From Pratylenchus scribneri (taxonomy: Eukaryota; Nematoda; Chromadorea; Rhabditida; Pratylenchidae), in contig JAQSEB010000019.1 of the NCBI GenBank assembly GCA_030063045.1, positions 1,240,001-1,304,000 of the forward strand: DNA of 64,000 bases. Direction: 5' to 3'. A program made the translations under genes and the position numbers. Under the pieces are notes generated by a model. It ran no database searches. It was not told the DNA's origin and saw only the letters and a list, made by a program, of their open reading frames with translations. This document shows positions 10,625 to 24,000 of the stretch, one piece after another; the first letter of the stretch is position 1, and every line of letters starts with the position of its first letter.

Positions 10625-11216
10625 AAATTGAAATAATAAAATAAATGTGAGAATCAACGACAATGTTTTTTGATGAGTGGAAAATATCAAATAGAAATCT
10701 AAGTATGTATAATTCTATAAAATATATTCAATGGTAATTGGTTGAATAAATGAGCATAATGATGGTCCAACAATTTGGACCAATTTCTTCTCCACATCCA
10801 CCAAACAATTTGGGCCCTTCATTTCCATTCCATCCTTCATCAATTCATCTACAATAGCTTTGTCCTCAACGAAATGTCCAAATTTCTTTGCCAATTTCAA
10901 AAAGGGCATTCTCGATCCATTCTCCGCCATTTCCTTCAACATTTTGTCCAAATCCTCTTTCTCCAATATTTCCACCCCATTCAGCAATTTGGCTAGGCCA
11001 ATTTGATTTTGATGTTCATTTTCTTCCTTCGAATTGTGGATATTTTTGAAGATAATCTAAAAACAAATTTGTCAAAATTTCAAAATAATTTCTTACTTTT
11101 GTGCTCATTTCCACTGCATTCTTCCCCTCTATTGCTATTTGATTGGAGTAAAATTGATGCCCACGATTCTGACTTCCCCCAATCTCCATGCTCCGTATTC
11201 AACGATGTGATTCTCT
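10625..11216 (-). pseudogene. Truncated duplicate of the teneurin 3' end
   Basis: This segment is almost identical to 15003-15612, the last exons of the teneurin gene below. It includes the whole terminal exon (MLNGVEILEKEDLDKMLKEM to ITIEYIL) and the 3' flank. Visible differences are a few single-base changes (for example at 11063 and near 11206) and the loss of about 26 bases near 11105, inside the preceding exon. Identity stops abruptly at about 11216, where the original continues into the Rhs-like core, so no start or upstream coding region exists. The near identity implies a recent duplication or ongoing conversion. Confidence 0.88.
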
Positions 11217-11340
11217 ATTAATTTGCATGAAAATGTTAAAAAATGATCTTCCCCATAACATAAAAGTCCTTTGAAAGTTGTTGACACTTTCATTAGTTTT
11301 AAAATTAATTTTGATTTCACTTTCCATTTTTCAGAGAAGA

Positions 11341-11533
11341 TGAAATCGTTTCATGTTTGCCTGTTTGTTTTTTGTTACATTGTCATCTTATTAATATCAT
11401 ATCGACTGGTTTATATTCAATGGTTTGCTGAAACGGAGGCTAATCAGCTATTGAAAAGTTCGACTGAAGCGGTTGGAAATGAGCCTAAAGCGCCATTGAA
11501 GAATTCGAGTGGAGCCAAGTATAGCCTTTCTAG
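11341..11533 (+). CDS. Possible first exon with signal anchor
   Basis: An ATG at 11341, directly after an acceptor-like TTTTCAG, opens MKSFHVCLFVFCYIVILLIS onward. A strongly hydrophobic N-terminal segment of about 20 residues is followed by a polar stretch (TEAVGNEPKAPLKNSSGAKY). A good donor (AG|GTAATT) ends it near 11534. No continuing exon could be assigned with confidence. It starts just outside the truncated teneurin duplicate. It may be a secreted or membrane peptide, or unrelated noise. Confidence 0.3.
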
Positions 11534-12401
11534 GTAATTAATTTTGGCTATAAGCCACAATTGGGGACTTTATGATTGGGATGATTGCCATCGGGAAGGC
11601 TAGGTTAATGGTAGGGGATCATTCATTGGTTAGAAGGTTTGGCAAGTAATAGAGGTATTAAAAGGGTTTTGAAGTTCAAAAGGCGGTACTGGAAGATGTA
11701 GATATTTGAAAGGGACAATTAAATAGTTCTAAATTAAATATTTATTCAATAAACTTTAAGTGTGCTCATTCTTACGGCCATATTTTTCTTCTACAAAGTG
11801 GCAACAAATTGTGAGGAATATGATTTCGGTGGCCAAATGTTTGGATTAGTGAGTTTTTTTGGATAAAGGGGAGTAATATTTTGAATTTTAAGTTGGTGCT
11901 TATCATTACTGATTGTTTCACATATGCTGGACTATCGGATGAAACGACTTCGATTTTTCTTTTATCAAATACTCTTTCAATTGAATTTCTTTATTCAATG
12001 CCAAAAGTAGGTTTTTAATCCTATAATTGCCCTCTCAATTAGCAGACACACTAGGTCGAATTCTTGAAAGCAATTAAGTTTGAAAGGTTTTTTATAAGAT
12101 TTTGATATAAGAAGTAGATCGTAGCTTAGAATTTTGATCTTACTGTAGTTTACGACTTTCTCAACTCTGGACCAATTGCTTGCTTCCATTCTTCGACCAC
12201 TCTACAACATCTACATTTGGTTTGCCGTTAGCTTCGACCCTCGAGTCATTTATGTCTCTTTCTAATTTTTTTCTCTTTTCCTCAAGGCTTTTAGGCAATA
12301 TCATCGATTCCTCCATCCCACAGGCAAAGCCACTTTTGGCCACCATTGAATGTACCTACTACCTATTCTTCTTTATTAATTTCATCCATCGGCGATGAAA
12401 A

Positions 12402-14669
12402 ATGAAGTATTTTTGCCAATTTTGCAAATATTTCAAATTCTTGTGGACAAATTTCATGGCCCTATTCTTCCCAACATTCGTTGATACACCAACACCGGCA
12501 GCAAATACTAAAAAAGCCATTGTCCACATTTCTTTGCCACTCGAAACATTCGCCGAGATTTTGGCATTCACTAATACTGAGGATTTGAAACAGCGGTTGA
12601 TTTTTGTGTCGGAGAATTTTGCTAAACTTACATTTCGCATTTTGCGGCATCGACCTGAAGTATGTACTATTTTGAGTTGCCCTTTCCGAAGCAAATGACC
12701 TCCATTAAATTGAAACGTGTTTATTGGCCAATAAGACCTTCTCTTTATCTAATGCTATTTTGCCCAAATAGTTTTTACTCATCAGGAACATTATAATCCC
12801 ATGCTTATTCCTTTGGATATTGGTGGTCCATTTGATATAATTATGCCTATTCCGTTTACAATTAGCCTTCATAAAAAAGGCAAATAGCTTGGAGAGAGGG
12901 TATTTATATAGTTTGTTTATCCATCGGGAGAGTCAAATGTGAAAAAGTGAAAGGTCCCCTATAGATCATCAGGATCAGGGTTTGGATGATACAGAGATAA
13001 TATATTGCTTAACATAACCCTAATCCCATCCGTAACACCCAAAGGGAGTGACACTTTTCTCACACTTTTTTACATTTGACCCTCCCACCCTGTCCCAAGT
13101 GGATACAAACTCCATAAGTCCTGGAGAGAATTTAAAAAAGGAATTAAATTTTAATACATTTTCAAATCCCTTTGAAGCTACGTGTGTCAAAATGGGTGAA
13201 AAATTTTGTTGATCCATGCAGACTGCTGCCAGAAAACGTGTGGAATAATGAATTGGTCACGAATCGAATATTGCTTAAAAAAGCTTCTATGCATAATTCA
13301 AACAAGCCTCATTTCAAAGGAAAAATTGCGGTAGGATGAGGGGTAAGGGGTAGTGGGAATGGATGAAAGTAATTAAAACTCAATCCAAATCAATAATTTA
13401 GTCAAGAAAAATTAAGCTCCACATAACATAACAATAATTTCTTCAATTATTGTCCTTAATCCATCCGGGCCTTATGGTACCGCTAATTGGTACTAATTAG
13501 TTCGGGGCGAGAGTGGGGCCTAAACTCTCGCCCCAGGCCTTCGCCGGGTGCCGCCCCCCGGTGGCCCAAGAATGGGGATTGGGTTTAGTTCGACTTGATT
13601 TTAATAAATGTATTTATCTCTTGTGAGGAAAATGTGATAAGTGATAACAGAAAACAGAATGTCGTAAAAAATGTGTTGGGAAACATGGGCAGAAAAGTGA
13701 ATATTTATTGGGGAATTGGGCTAGTTTAAAAAGGCAGATTGGGGCAATGTTGATTGATAGGGTGACGGGCGATTAGGCAAAAAGTTGGGTACTGTAAGAT
13801 GAATAGGAAGAGCCCTTAGGCATATTATTGGCATTGACAGGGCCAAATTCTTCCAAAAATGGATGTCAATCTCGATCTCGACATGGGACTCAGAATCTAT
13901 GCCTCTAATAGAATAGCAATTCATTCCTTCTTCTATTCATTCATGTTTTGATTTAAACGCCCAAAAATGTTTCAGATTGGACATTGGACTTTATTAATAT
14001 GAATTTTTGTTTTTTAAAGGTATTGCCAAGGATTCCAAAATATCGTCAAAATTTGGTCATTGTTTACTGGAGAATCAATCATGAGGAATGGAAAACACAT
14101 ATTGCCAAAGTCGATGATAGAATCCTCCCTATCAATGAGGATTTATACAAGTTTGATATCGAAGTGCCAGTTTGTCTAAAAAGGGTGCGGTATGGTTAAA
14201 ATATTAGATGTTAAATCAGTCAATTCATTACTATAATGGAATTGGATTGGAATGGGAGCTGGGGAACCTGATGATAAGGAAAAAGATCGGGGCCCAAGCT
14301 AAGGGCTTCTCTATATTCCAAATGGTAATTCGGCCCAATGCCCAGCCTAATACTCTCAATTTCCAAGGGCTGATATAGGAACTTCATTTCAATTTCACCA
14401 CAGAGTTCTATCAACATTTTCTCAAAAATTCAATTTAAAATTAGTCAATAAATTCAACTAAAAGATTAATTATTTGAATATTTATTTGTATTGCAGGGTG
14501 CCATTTTGGAATTCCTTCTCGTTTTTATTGATCGATCAGTCGTTGGCGGCCGTTGCTATGAGGATAATAATTCTGGCATAAATTATTCTTTTATTGTGAG
14601 AGAAGACTGTGTTGAACGTTTCTTCAATTGGCTTCGTGTGCCCTCGCCCTTTCACAGAGAATGGTGAAT
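12402..14669 (+). CDS. F-box-like gene, possibly degenerate
   Basis: Three separated coding blocks lie on the plus strand between the two teneurin 3' copies. Block 1 (about 12500-12665) reads IVHISLPLETFAEILAFTNT followed by EDLKQRLIFVSENFAKLTFRIL; the Leu-Pro-x-Glu opening and following helices resemble an F-box. Block 2 (14020-14180) contains VIVYWRINHEEWKTHIAKVD. Block 3 starts after TTGCAG at 14498 with GAILEFLLVFIDRSVVGGRC and ends NWLRVPSPFHREW at the stop 14667-14669. Blocks 2 and 3 join in phase 0. The 1.3 kb between blocks 1 and 2 contains no convincing exon, so the gene may be broken or the blocks may belong to two genes. Large F-box-like families are common in plant-parasitic nematodes; this assignment rests on general pattern only. 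Confidence 0.35.
12700..13980. other. Non-coding stretch with a GC-rich hairpin
   Basis: No convincing exon is visible here. The notable object is a GC-rich island at 13500-13565 in AT-rich surroundings. It carries an 11-base inverted repeat (GGGGCGAGAGT and ACTCTCGCCCC, about 13504-13534) around a short loop. It may be a transposon end. Confidence 0.4.
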
Positions 14670-15092
14670 CATGGCCATAAAATTCATTTATATCCAATAT
14701 TTTCAATCAAACGTGGCCATCATTCTATGTTCTTTCATTTGTGCCTCTTAATTTTCATTACTTATTTAAAATTGCCACTGTAACTGTATGCTTGTTTGAT
14801 TAGAATAAATATTTATGAGGCGGTAAAATTAATAGTAAAAATGGAGAAAATTCCATAAAAAGAATATTTACTAAAATTCAGCAGCATATTGAAATTATTA
14901 TCCCAAATCCAAATTCATGAAAAAATCATTCCAAAAATGTGTAAAATTGATATTCAATTAGGATATTAAAAATAATTGAAAATTATTATTATCTATTTAT
15001 AAAAATTGAAATAATAAAATAAATGTGAGAATCAACGACAATGTTTTTTGATGAGTGGAAAATATCAAATAGAAATCTAAGTATGTATAATT

Positions 15093-18000
15093 CTATAAAA
15101 TATATTCAATGGTAATTGGTTGAATAAATGAGCATAATGATGGTCCAACAATTTGGACCAATTTCTTCTCCACATCCACCAAACAATTTGGGCCCTTCAT
15201 TTCCATTCCATCCTTCATCAATTCATCTACAATAGCTTTGTCCTCAACGAAATGTCCAAATTTCTTTGCCAATTTCAAAAAGGGCATTCTCGATCCATTC
15301 TCCGCCATTTCCTTCAACATTTTGTCCAAATCCTCTTTCTCCAATATTTCCACCCCATTCAGCAATTTGGCTAGGCCAATTTGATTTTGATGTTCATTTT
15401 CTTCCTTCGAATTGTGGATATTTTTGAAGATAATCTAAAAATAAATTTGTCAAAATTTCAAAATAATTTCTTACTTTTGTGCCATTCCTCCTCCACTCCC
15501 AAATGCCCTCATTTCCACTGCATTCTTCCCCTCTATTGCTATTTGATTGGAGTAAAATTGATGCCCACGATTCTGACTTCCCCCAATCTCCATGCTCCGT
15601 ATTCAATGATGTGATTCTTCCATCGAAAATGCCAATTTCCTGGGTCAACCTTTCCATTTCGGTGAGCCCAAATCCGTGCGGGATTTTTGGCAGACCAAGC
15701 GGCGATTCCATCCAATTGGCAAAGGAAGGAATCGGCAACAATTTTGTAAGGGAATTGGCCAATGTTACTAAATTTGAATTTCAATTTTATACATCCAATG
15801 CAATGAACGCACATTTTTGTGGCCATTCCTTTTGTGGATGCCATCCAAATGGATCAAAAAGCAATTCTGGCCTAAGCCAATCCAATTTGGCCATCCCAAA
15901 ATGATTGGTCATAAAACGGCCAATCATAGTGTCGAATGGACGAGAGACGTGGAAATTGTTGTTGATTGAAGGGCCGAAAATGAGCATTTTGGCATCGGAA
16001 TCGTAGAATTGAGAACCAAAACCCAATGGGAATGATTTAATTGGCAAATTGGCCACCGACAATGTGCCATGCCTTTCGCCCTGAGGCGAATACCAACTTT
16101 CGTGCACAATTCGCCCATTCATATCCAGCCAAAAACGAATTGAATTGTCCGAATCCGTCAATAACACAAATTGTTTATCCCCTTTGGAATTTTGCACGAA
16201 AAATGGCTCCTCATTTTCGGTCCAAAAAAGACTCCAAAATTCAGTTGGATTTCTTCAAATGGGACAACAAATTTATTATATTTTCAACAATATTTTTCAT
16301 ACGATGAATGCCAAAAATGTGTGAGTAAATTTTGGCGCATTGGATCATCGTAATGCATTTGAAGCCAATCACCGTCTTCTTCCCCACTATTCCGACGACC
16401 AATTATTCGGCCTTTCTCATCAAAAATATAGTCAATTTGTTTTTGGCTTTCCATGAAAATAATCGGCTGGCCGAGGCCATCAAATTGAAAGGTGGACATT
16501 CCTGGATGAAAATGAATGATATTATTTTTGGAATTGATTTTATATTGGATTGGATCGAACGGATTAAAATGGATTTTATCACCCAGCTAAAAGTTAATTA
16601 GTTCGTGCTTAAATTTATTTCCTAATTCTTAAAATTTAAAAGGGAATATTCCTTGACAAAACTTTGTTTATTAATTAATTTACACATTATTTTAAATTAA
16701 TTTTGTCCCCACCCACCCCTTTTTCGGGTCCATCCACTTGTTTCCTCTGTTTCATAGCCAATTTCCCCGTATCGAATTGGAATCCCCCCTTCGCCCAATT
16801 TCAGCCGAATTCCATTCAATTGATTTGGCCTCTGGTCCAAATCATAGCCAATTCTCCTTTCATTCCCTGCTGATCCACTCCTTTGGTAAATCAACTAAAA
16901 ATGCCAATCAAATATTCCATCAATTTATCTTTTTTGCCTGTCCATTCGCATTGAATTCCCTTGTCCCAGTCCATTCTTCTTTTCCATTTGTCCAATTCTC
17001 ATTTTTCCATTCACCATTTTGGCCAATTTCAAATGAGGCAATGAATGTTGGTTCCAATGAATTTGCGGGAAAGAATAATTTCTTTTGGATGGGCCGACCC
17101 AATTGGTCAAATTGGAATTCCATACGAAACTACAAAAAAATTGGAGTAATAATTTTGAAAAAATTAGTCAATATTCCCTCTGGCCTATTTAAGCTAACAG
17201 ATTATTGAAGTGAATTTCAATTTAGCTTTGGAATTTTGTCACATTTATATATGTTACGGCCAATAGTGGAAATCGGGCATAACTAGTAATGGCCGGCCAA
17301 AACTAGTAATGGCCGGCCATTACTAGTTATGCCCGGGCATAACTAGTATTGGCCGATTTTCGGCCATTACTAGTTTTGGCCGGCCATTACTAGTTATGCC
17401 CGATTTCCACTATTGGCCGTAACATATATTATTCTTTTTTAATATTTAATTCCACCAAAAATTCCCTAAAAATACAATGCCCATTTTCCCACCAAATCGC
17501 CGGTGATTATTCTCTGTCTGATGACATCATTTTTAAATTGGAATTGTCCTTCTCTACTTCTCATTTGCCCCATTTTTTCATATTCAATCCGCCTCCAATC
17601 GATCATTCCTTCATCATTTTTTAGGCCAAAAGCCGATGGCATAAACATTTGATCGGGACCGGTCCAATTGAAAAATGAGGAAATGCGGGAATTGCCACCG
17701 AAATTTGAAGAAAAATTGGTGGCCACGGGGAGGGGGCCGACGAAAACAGTTTGACTAGTGAAAAGGGGAGAATGGACGGAAATGGCCTTAAATTTGTGAG
17801 AATATTTGAATATTTAGAGTAATCAATTTACCCGTCCAGCCTCGTCCAATTTGAATTCAAAGGACAAACTTTCATTTGTCTGCTTTAATCCAACAATTTG
17901 GCCCCATTCATCCCGCACAATTTCCATCCAATTTTGGCCTGTTTTCTTCAATTCCCATTCATCATTTCCATCATTTCCTGCTTCAATCCATTGCAATTTT

Positions 18001-21000
18001 GAAGAATATTTTTCATTTTCATTGCCAATTGTTTTCTTCGATTCCACCGAATGAAAGGAAAATTGACTGAAATTTGGATGGAAAATTGGCAATGATTGAG
18101 CCAAGGAATGTCGTTCGCCGGATGGAGAATTGAGTAGAATTGTGCCAGAGCCAGAATCGATGGACCAAATGAATGTAGAATTGTTGGGTAAAATCATCTT
18201 AAATGGATTGGATAAATCAATGGAGGGCATAAATAGCAAAAAATTGGACAAATTGAATAGGTTTTGATTAAAATAATATTCTAATACCAAACATAAATCT
18301 ATTTAAAGCTAATTTGTCATAAAATTGTGCGCAAAATATAATTGTGGAGGTAGTATTCCTCCCTCCATAAAAATTTTACACAGCAATTTCCTTTTATAAT
18401 TAATAAGCAGGTAAGGATATTGAAGGAAGGAAGGGAGACGTACGGTGAAGAGAGAGTACGGTATGCCTGGAAGGGCCAATCATTATCTCCTCCCCCATCC
18501 CCATTCTCTATTTTCATTAAAAAAATAGAAGAAAGAATACAAATTTTCTTTGAGGGCAAATTCATTAAAATAGAATTCCCATTCCCCATCATCATAACTC
18601 TTCAAAATGAAAAAGATAACCAGAGTATAAAAAATATAAGAAAATGTAAGCCCATTTTGCAGTGAATTATCAACTTTATTCTCAGAGTTTGGGCCTACCT
18701 TTAATTTCTTTCCATCATCCGCCATTTCCATCCTTCTCCATTGTGTTTTTTGGCCATTTTTCATTAAAAATTGTTCAATTTGTCTTCCATCTCCATTTCT
18801 CTTTTCCATCCATTCCATTTTGCCATCCTCCCATTTGAATCGCCTCATCCAATTTTGTCCTCCATTTTCCCTTTCAATTTCCATTTTCAGTCCATTTGGC
18901 CATTCAATTCCTCGCAATTTTCCCTCATTTGAATATTTCACCCCCAATAATTTATTGTCAAATGGATCAACAATGGAATCGGCCATTTTGGTTGGGTCAA
19001 AATCGACGCTGAATTGATTCCGGCCATTCAACTAAAAAATACATATTTTATTATTTTGATCAAAATTGGAAAACCAAAAACGACGAAGAGAAGGCGAGGA
19101 GGACGAAGGAAAGAAATATTGGACAAATTTATGAACAAATTAAACGAAAATTTATTTTTTTACACGGCAAATTTATTAAATAGCCAATTTGCCTACAATA
19201 ATTGGGAAAAAAGCAAAACATCAAAGTGAATGCCCCACTCAATTCAATCCTCCTCACCCTCCTCCGTCGTCCAACCATCAATTCGTGACGCACCTGCACA
19301 ATTTTGGGCCCAGGCCTGCGCAATTGGACTCGCCATTCTGCACGCATTGTGCCACCCATTCCAATGGATGAAATATTGTTTTTGGCAAGGGAAAGTCGTT
19401 GACGGCTCATTGCCCTTTGCCAGGGGAGCATTTGGGGATTGATGGAATAGTAAAAATGCCAAAGAAGCGAAATTGGTGATGATACCGAGAGTTGACGCCC
19501 AAAATGTGGCCAAGGGGATTGGGAGAGGCGAAATGATGCTAAAAATGAGGGAAATGAATTTCCGTTCCAACACTTAAATTCACTTTGCGCCATTCTCCCC
19601 TCTCCACTCAATGCCAATGCCAATTCACCATTGGCTGCCTCCTCCAATTCAATAATTTGTTCAATGTCCCGCCTCAAAATTCGACTCTTCCATCGGCCTT
19701 CCCCAATTATTTTTGGCTCATCCAATGTCCATTCCCCATTTTCCCCTGGAAATTTTGCGGAATTGGCCAATCCCGTTCCAGGTTCATATTCGAATGAAGT
19801 CATTTTGGAACCAAATGAAACGGATTGGAGTAATTGGCCGTCGGCAAAATCAACCAAAATTGGATGGGGCAGAGTGGATGTGATGATCTGAAATTATAAA
19901 ATAAATGTTTTTGATTGGAATAAATTTTGGAAAATTAAAGAGATTTTCTCGTAACAATCAACTGGGGAATGGTTTGATTCTAATTATGTGGCATTAAAAG
20001 AAAGGGAAATTTTTCTTAAATTTTCATTTATTCAGAATTAACGCGATGTTTTAATTTTGCTATCATGTTAAATGAATTAGCATGGCCCATTCTGTGTATT
20101 GATCCTACCTTGTTAAAAGTTCTGCCTTCCTCCATTTCCGCCTTCATCATTAATAGCCGCTTTTCCCCCTGCTCAATGCTCCATTCGCCCCCATCATTCC
20201 CTTCATTTTGTGCAATTCGCCACAATTCCCTGCCACCCTCCCTCAATGCCAACAATCCTCCTCCTCCTTCCCCATATTCCATTTCGCGCAATTCAATTCC
20301 GGTCAATAGGGAACGAGTTCGTAAATGCTTTCCCTCCTTGTCAAATTCGAATTGTTCATCGGTGGCCGCATTGTTCACCACCCAAATTGACCTTCCTTCA
20401 TCAAATTCTGCCCCCTTCGCCATTTCCAACATTTTCAATTTGCCATTTCCCTATCAATATTATTCCAATTTAATCCAAAATTCCCCTTCTATTTATTGCC
20501 TGATCCGCAATAATCAAATTGCCATTTGGAAGGGTGGCCAATGCCTTTGGAATATTCAAATGGGCTTTATGCCCTTCCACAATTTCCTCTGCATCATCGC
20601 AAACACAAAGTGAACTATCACAATCACAATTAGATTTTTGTTGACCAATAATGGTTTGAGGGATGCCTGCTGGAGGGTAATTGGCAGGCAATTCCAAAGA
20701 TTTTATCTATAAAATGGAAATAATATTCAACAAAATTATTGTTATAAAAATAGTCCTAATGTTCTATACATAAATTCATTCTGTTCTTCACTCTTTCAAT
20801 CCATTTCCCCAATCAAACCGTATGGATTCGTTTTCCATCGGTCATTGCCATGTAGAGAATTCCTCGAATTGGACAAAATGCGATCGACTGGATGGACGCC
20901 TCCGCCTCCGGTCCACATCCTCCTTGGGCGCCAACAATCAATGATGCAATGCCCAAACGAAGGTCGAGACGAAAAATGGCGGAGGATGAATCAAGCAGGA

Positions 21001-24000
21001 AAATGTGGCCACTGATTGGATCAACGTTCAGTGCCGTTGGCCATTCCTTTTTCGGGGTCAAATTGGACAAATAATTCCTGCCAAAAACTGACCAAAATCA
21101 AATCATTGATTGGCGCTTGTCGGGCACAATCCCTCAATGGGCGCCATGGCCCATCATTCACCAAAACCCTTTTGATGGTTCCTTTCCCATCCAATTGGAT
21201 CAATTTGCGTCCATCCAATACCAACAAATTTCCATCCAAATCAAAGCCAATTCCTGAATAATTGGACTGAATGGATGGAATATTTATGATTTACCCTTTG
21301 GGAATGTCAATCCCCTTTGTGCATCCGAAACCACCGTATGCCCTTCTTCTTCAATAATTCGCCAAATTTGTCTTCGAAGAGGGAGGGAAATGTACAGAGA
21401 GGAGGTGGATGGATGAACGGCGAGGAAATATGGATGTGCGGAATCCATTGGCCTTTAAATTGGAATTTTGGATAAAATTGAGGGGAAAATGTTGGCCAAC
21501 TCCAATTTGATAATTTCCTCTGAATCTTTGTGGCCATTTGGCCAAATTCGTTGGACCAATTCGGATTGGCCCAAATAAATTGAACCATCTGGGGCGGCGG
21601 CCAAATCCAACGGTTGGGATTGGCTTTGATCCTTTAGAATATTAAATGCCTCCAAATTCCGCAAAATCCGATTTGAATTTTCCATCAGAAATTGAATTTC
21701 TCCATCGCCTTTTTCGATTATTCCCAATTTTGGATGGAAACGATGAACACTGCTAATGGACCAAATTGGGCTGGATGGAAGCATTGGGGAGGAAGGGGAA
21801 ATTGGAGGAGGGGAAGGCAAATTCAATTGGAAATATTGCCAAATTAATTGGGCACAATCCGCGAATTGGAAGCCAATTGAAACTGAAAATATAAATAATT
21901 CATAGATTTGGATTGTTGTTTCAACCTTTTACGGTCAATAATCCATTTTCCTTTTGCCAATATGAATTCTCCCCATTCCATCCAAATTGAAATTCCAAAT
22001 TCGCCTTTGGCACCATCAATTGGGAAAATCGCTTTCCGCCAATTTCCAATTCAAAATGGACTAGAAGCAAATTGGCAGGCACAATTTCGCCCAATAATTG
22101 GATGCGAAAATTACTTCGACTGGAATTTGCCCGATTGGAGGAATAAACGAGGAAATGGCCTCGATGAATTGGAATGGCCAACGAAACAATGCGAGAATCG
22201 AGGGCCAGACGGGCCAAAGGAAATTTGGAAGAGGAGGATGTTGGCGGCAAAGGTGAAGAGGAAGGCATGAAAATTATTGGCCGAAATAGCAGTTGTTCAA
22301 TGGAATGAAGACATCCAAGGGAAAATGGCGCAATGGCCAATTCTTCATTGCCAACACAATCCATCCAAATTATGCCAACATCGAGTAAATTGTTGGCTGG
22401 GACGAAAAATGATCGGACAAGGCGGCCATAGGGTTGGCGGACAAACTAAATAAAGGAATAAATATTGTAAGAGGGAATAAGCCATTTTACCTGTAAATTG
22501 ACGGTGCCACCCCCATTTACGGCCAATTCAAATTCGCCAGCCGAATCTGTTCCTGCCCTTGAGAGGGAAAATCCCTGCTGTGCATTGTTGGCATCCGAAA
22601 CACGAACTCCAATCAATGGGCCGCCCTTTTCTGAGAGAATTCGGCCACGGAGAATGGAAAGGCGGCTGGAAATAATTTTTGAATGAATCTGAATTTTATG
22701 CCAACTTTTCATCCAAAAGTTTCATATCCGCATATCGTTGAACGGAAAGATGGCCTCCATCGAAGAGGAAACGAAAACGATCGGCAAATGTGGAGGAGGA
22801 GGAAACGGGCTGATTGTGAAGCAATTCCTTTGAAAGGATTGGGCCAAGGCAAAGTGGATCGGAGGAACAGGATGGATGGGCGCAACATTCCGTCGAATCC
22901 TCGCAATCAGTGAGGCCATCTGATATAAATTAAAGGATGGATTATATTGGTGTAATGGATTCAACGTTTCACAAAGGGAGCATTAAAGGTTTATCAGAAA
23001 ATAAAAAATTTCTCAATAGAATTCTTCAGATTCTAAAATCTAAATCCATTTTATTCCGCTTGCCTTCATCATTGTCGATGCCATCCTCACAATTTGATTC
23101 CCAACCAAATTCACAATTCTCTCCAAATCGGCCCTTTTGACATTCGCAATGCCAGCCATCGGCTCGCAACAAACATTGACCCATTTGTGAACAATTTTTC
23201 ATGCAAAGTTCTGAACAAAATTGGATTGAATTGCCAAAGGCCAATTCCAAACCAATTTGGCAATTTTCGCCACTCCATCCATTTGTGCATTCACATTTTC
23301 CATCCTCCCCACATTTTCCATGTTTTTCGCATCCAAATGGACAATCCTTTTTGCCACAATCTGCCCCAGTCCAACCCCAGTGGCATCGGCATTCTCCTTC
23401 AACACATTCGCCTTTTCCCGAACAATTTGCTGAACATTCTGTTCGCATCCTTTCCTCATTTCCAATTGTCTTTTGCTTCATTCTTTCCAACATTTTTTTC
23501 CCACAATCTTGGCCTGTCCATCCTGGTTCGCAAAAACATTTTCCTTCAATGCAAATTCCATGATCTTTCGAACATCCCCGTCCCGGACATTCCCTTTGAT
23601 CACAATTTTCTCCCGTCCATCCTGCCTCACAAATGCAAACTCCATCTGTGGATTGGCATTGGCCATGGCCACCACAATCGGCACAGTAACCGATTGGCAA
23701 TTCGCATTCCACCCCTTTGAATCCTTCATGGCAGTGGCACTGGCCTCCGCTGAATATGCCTTGCCCCGAGCAAAGCACCGGGCAAACCGTTTCTAAAAAA
23801 ATAACGCGTTGAAACTAATCTTTTTGTTTTTTTTATTAATTTATAAATCAATTCTGATTTTTTGTATTTTCACTCATTCTAAATTATAATTGTAATTCTA
23901 AGTTGTAATTGTAATAAATTCTTATTTGCGATTGTAATTGTAATTCTGATTTGCGATTGTAATTGTAATTCTGATTTGCGATTGTAATTGTAATTCTGAT

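Noticed and set aside
19129..19857. 242-codon minus ORF as a separate gene
   Set aside because: Only its first part (YD-type) is coding; the rest runs through introns and further teneurin exons.
23094..23720. 208-codon plus ORF
   Set aside because: Antisense shadow of the EGF-repeat exon of teneurin.
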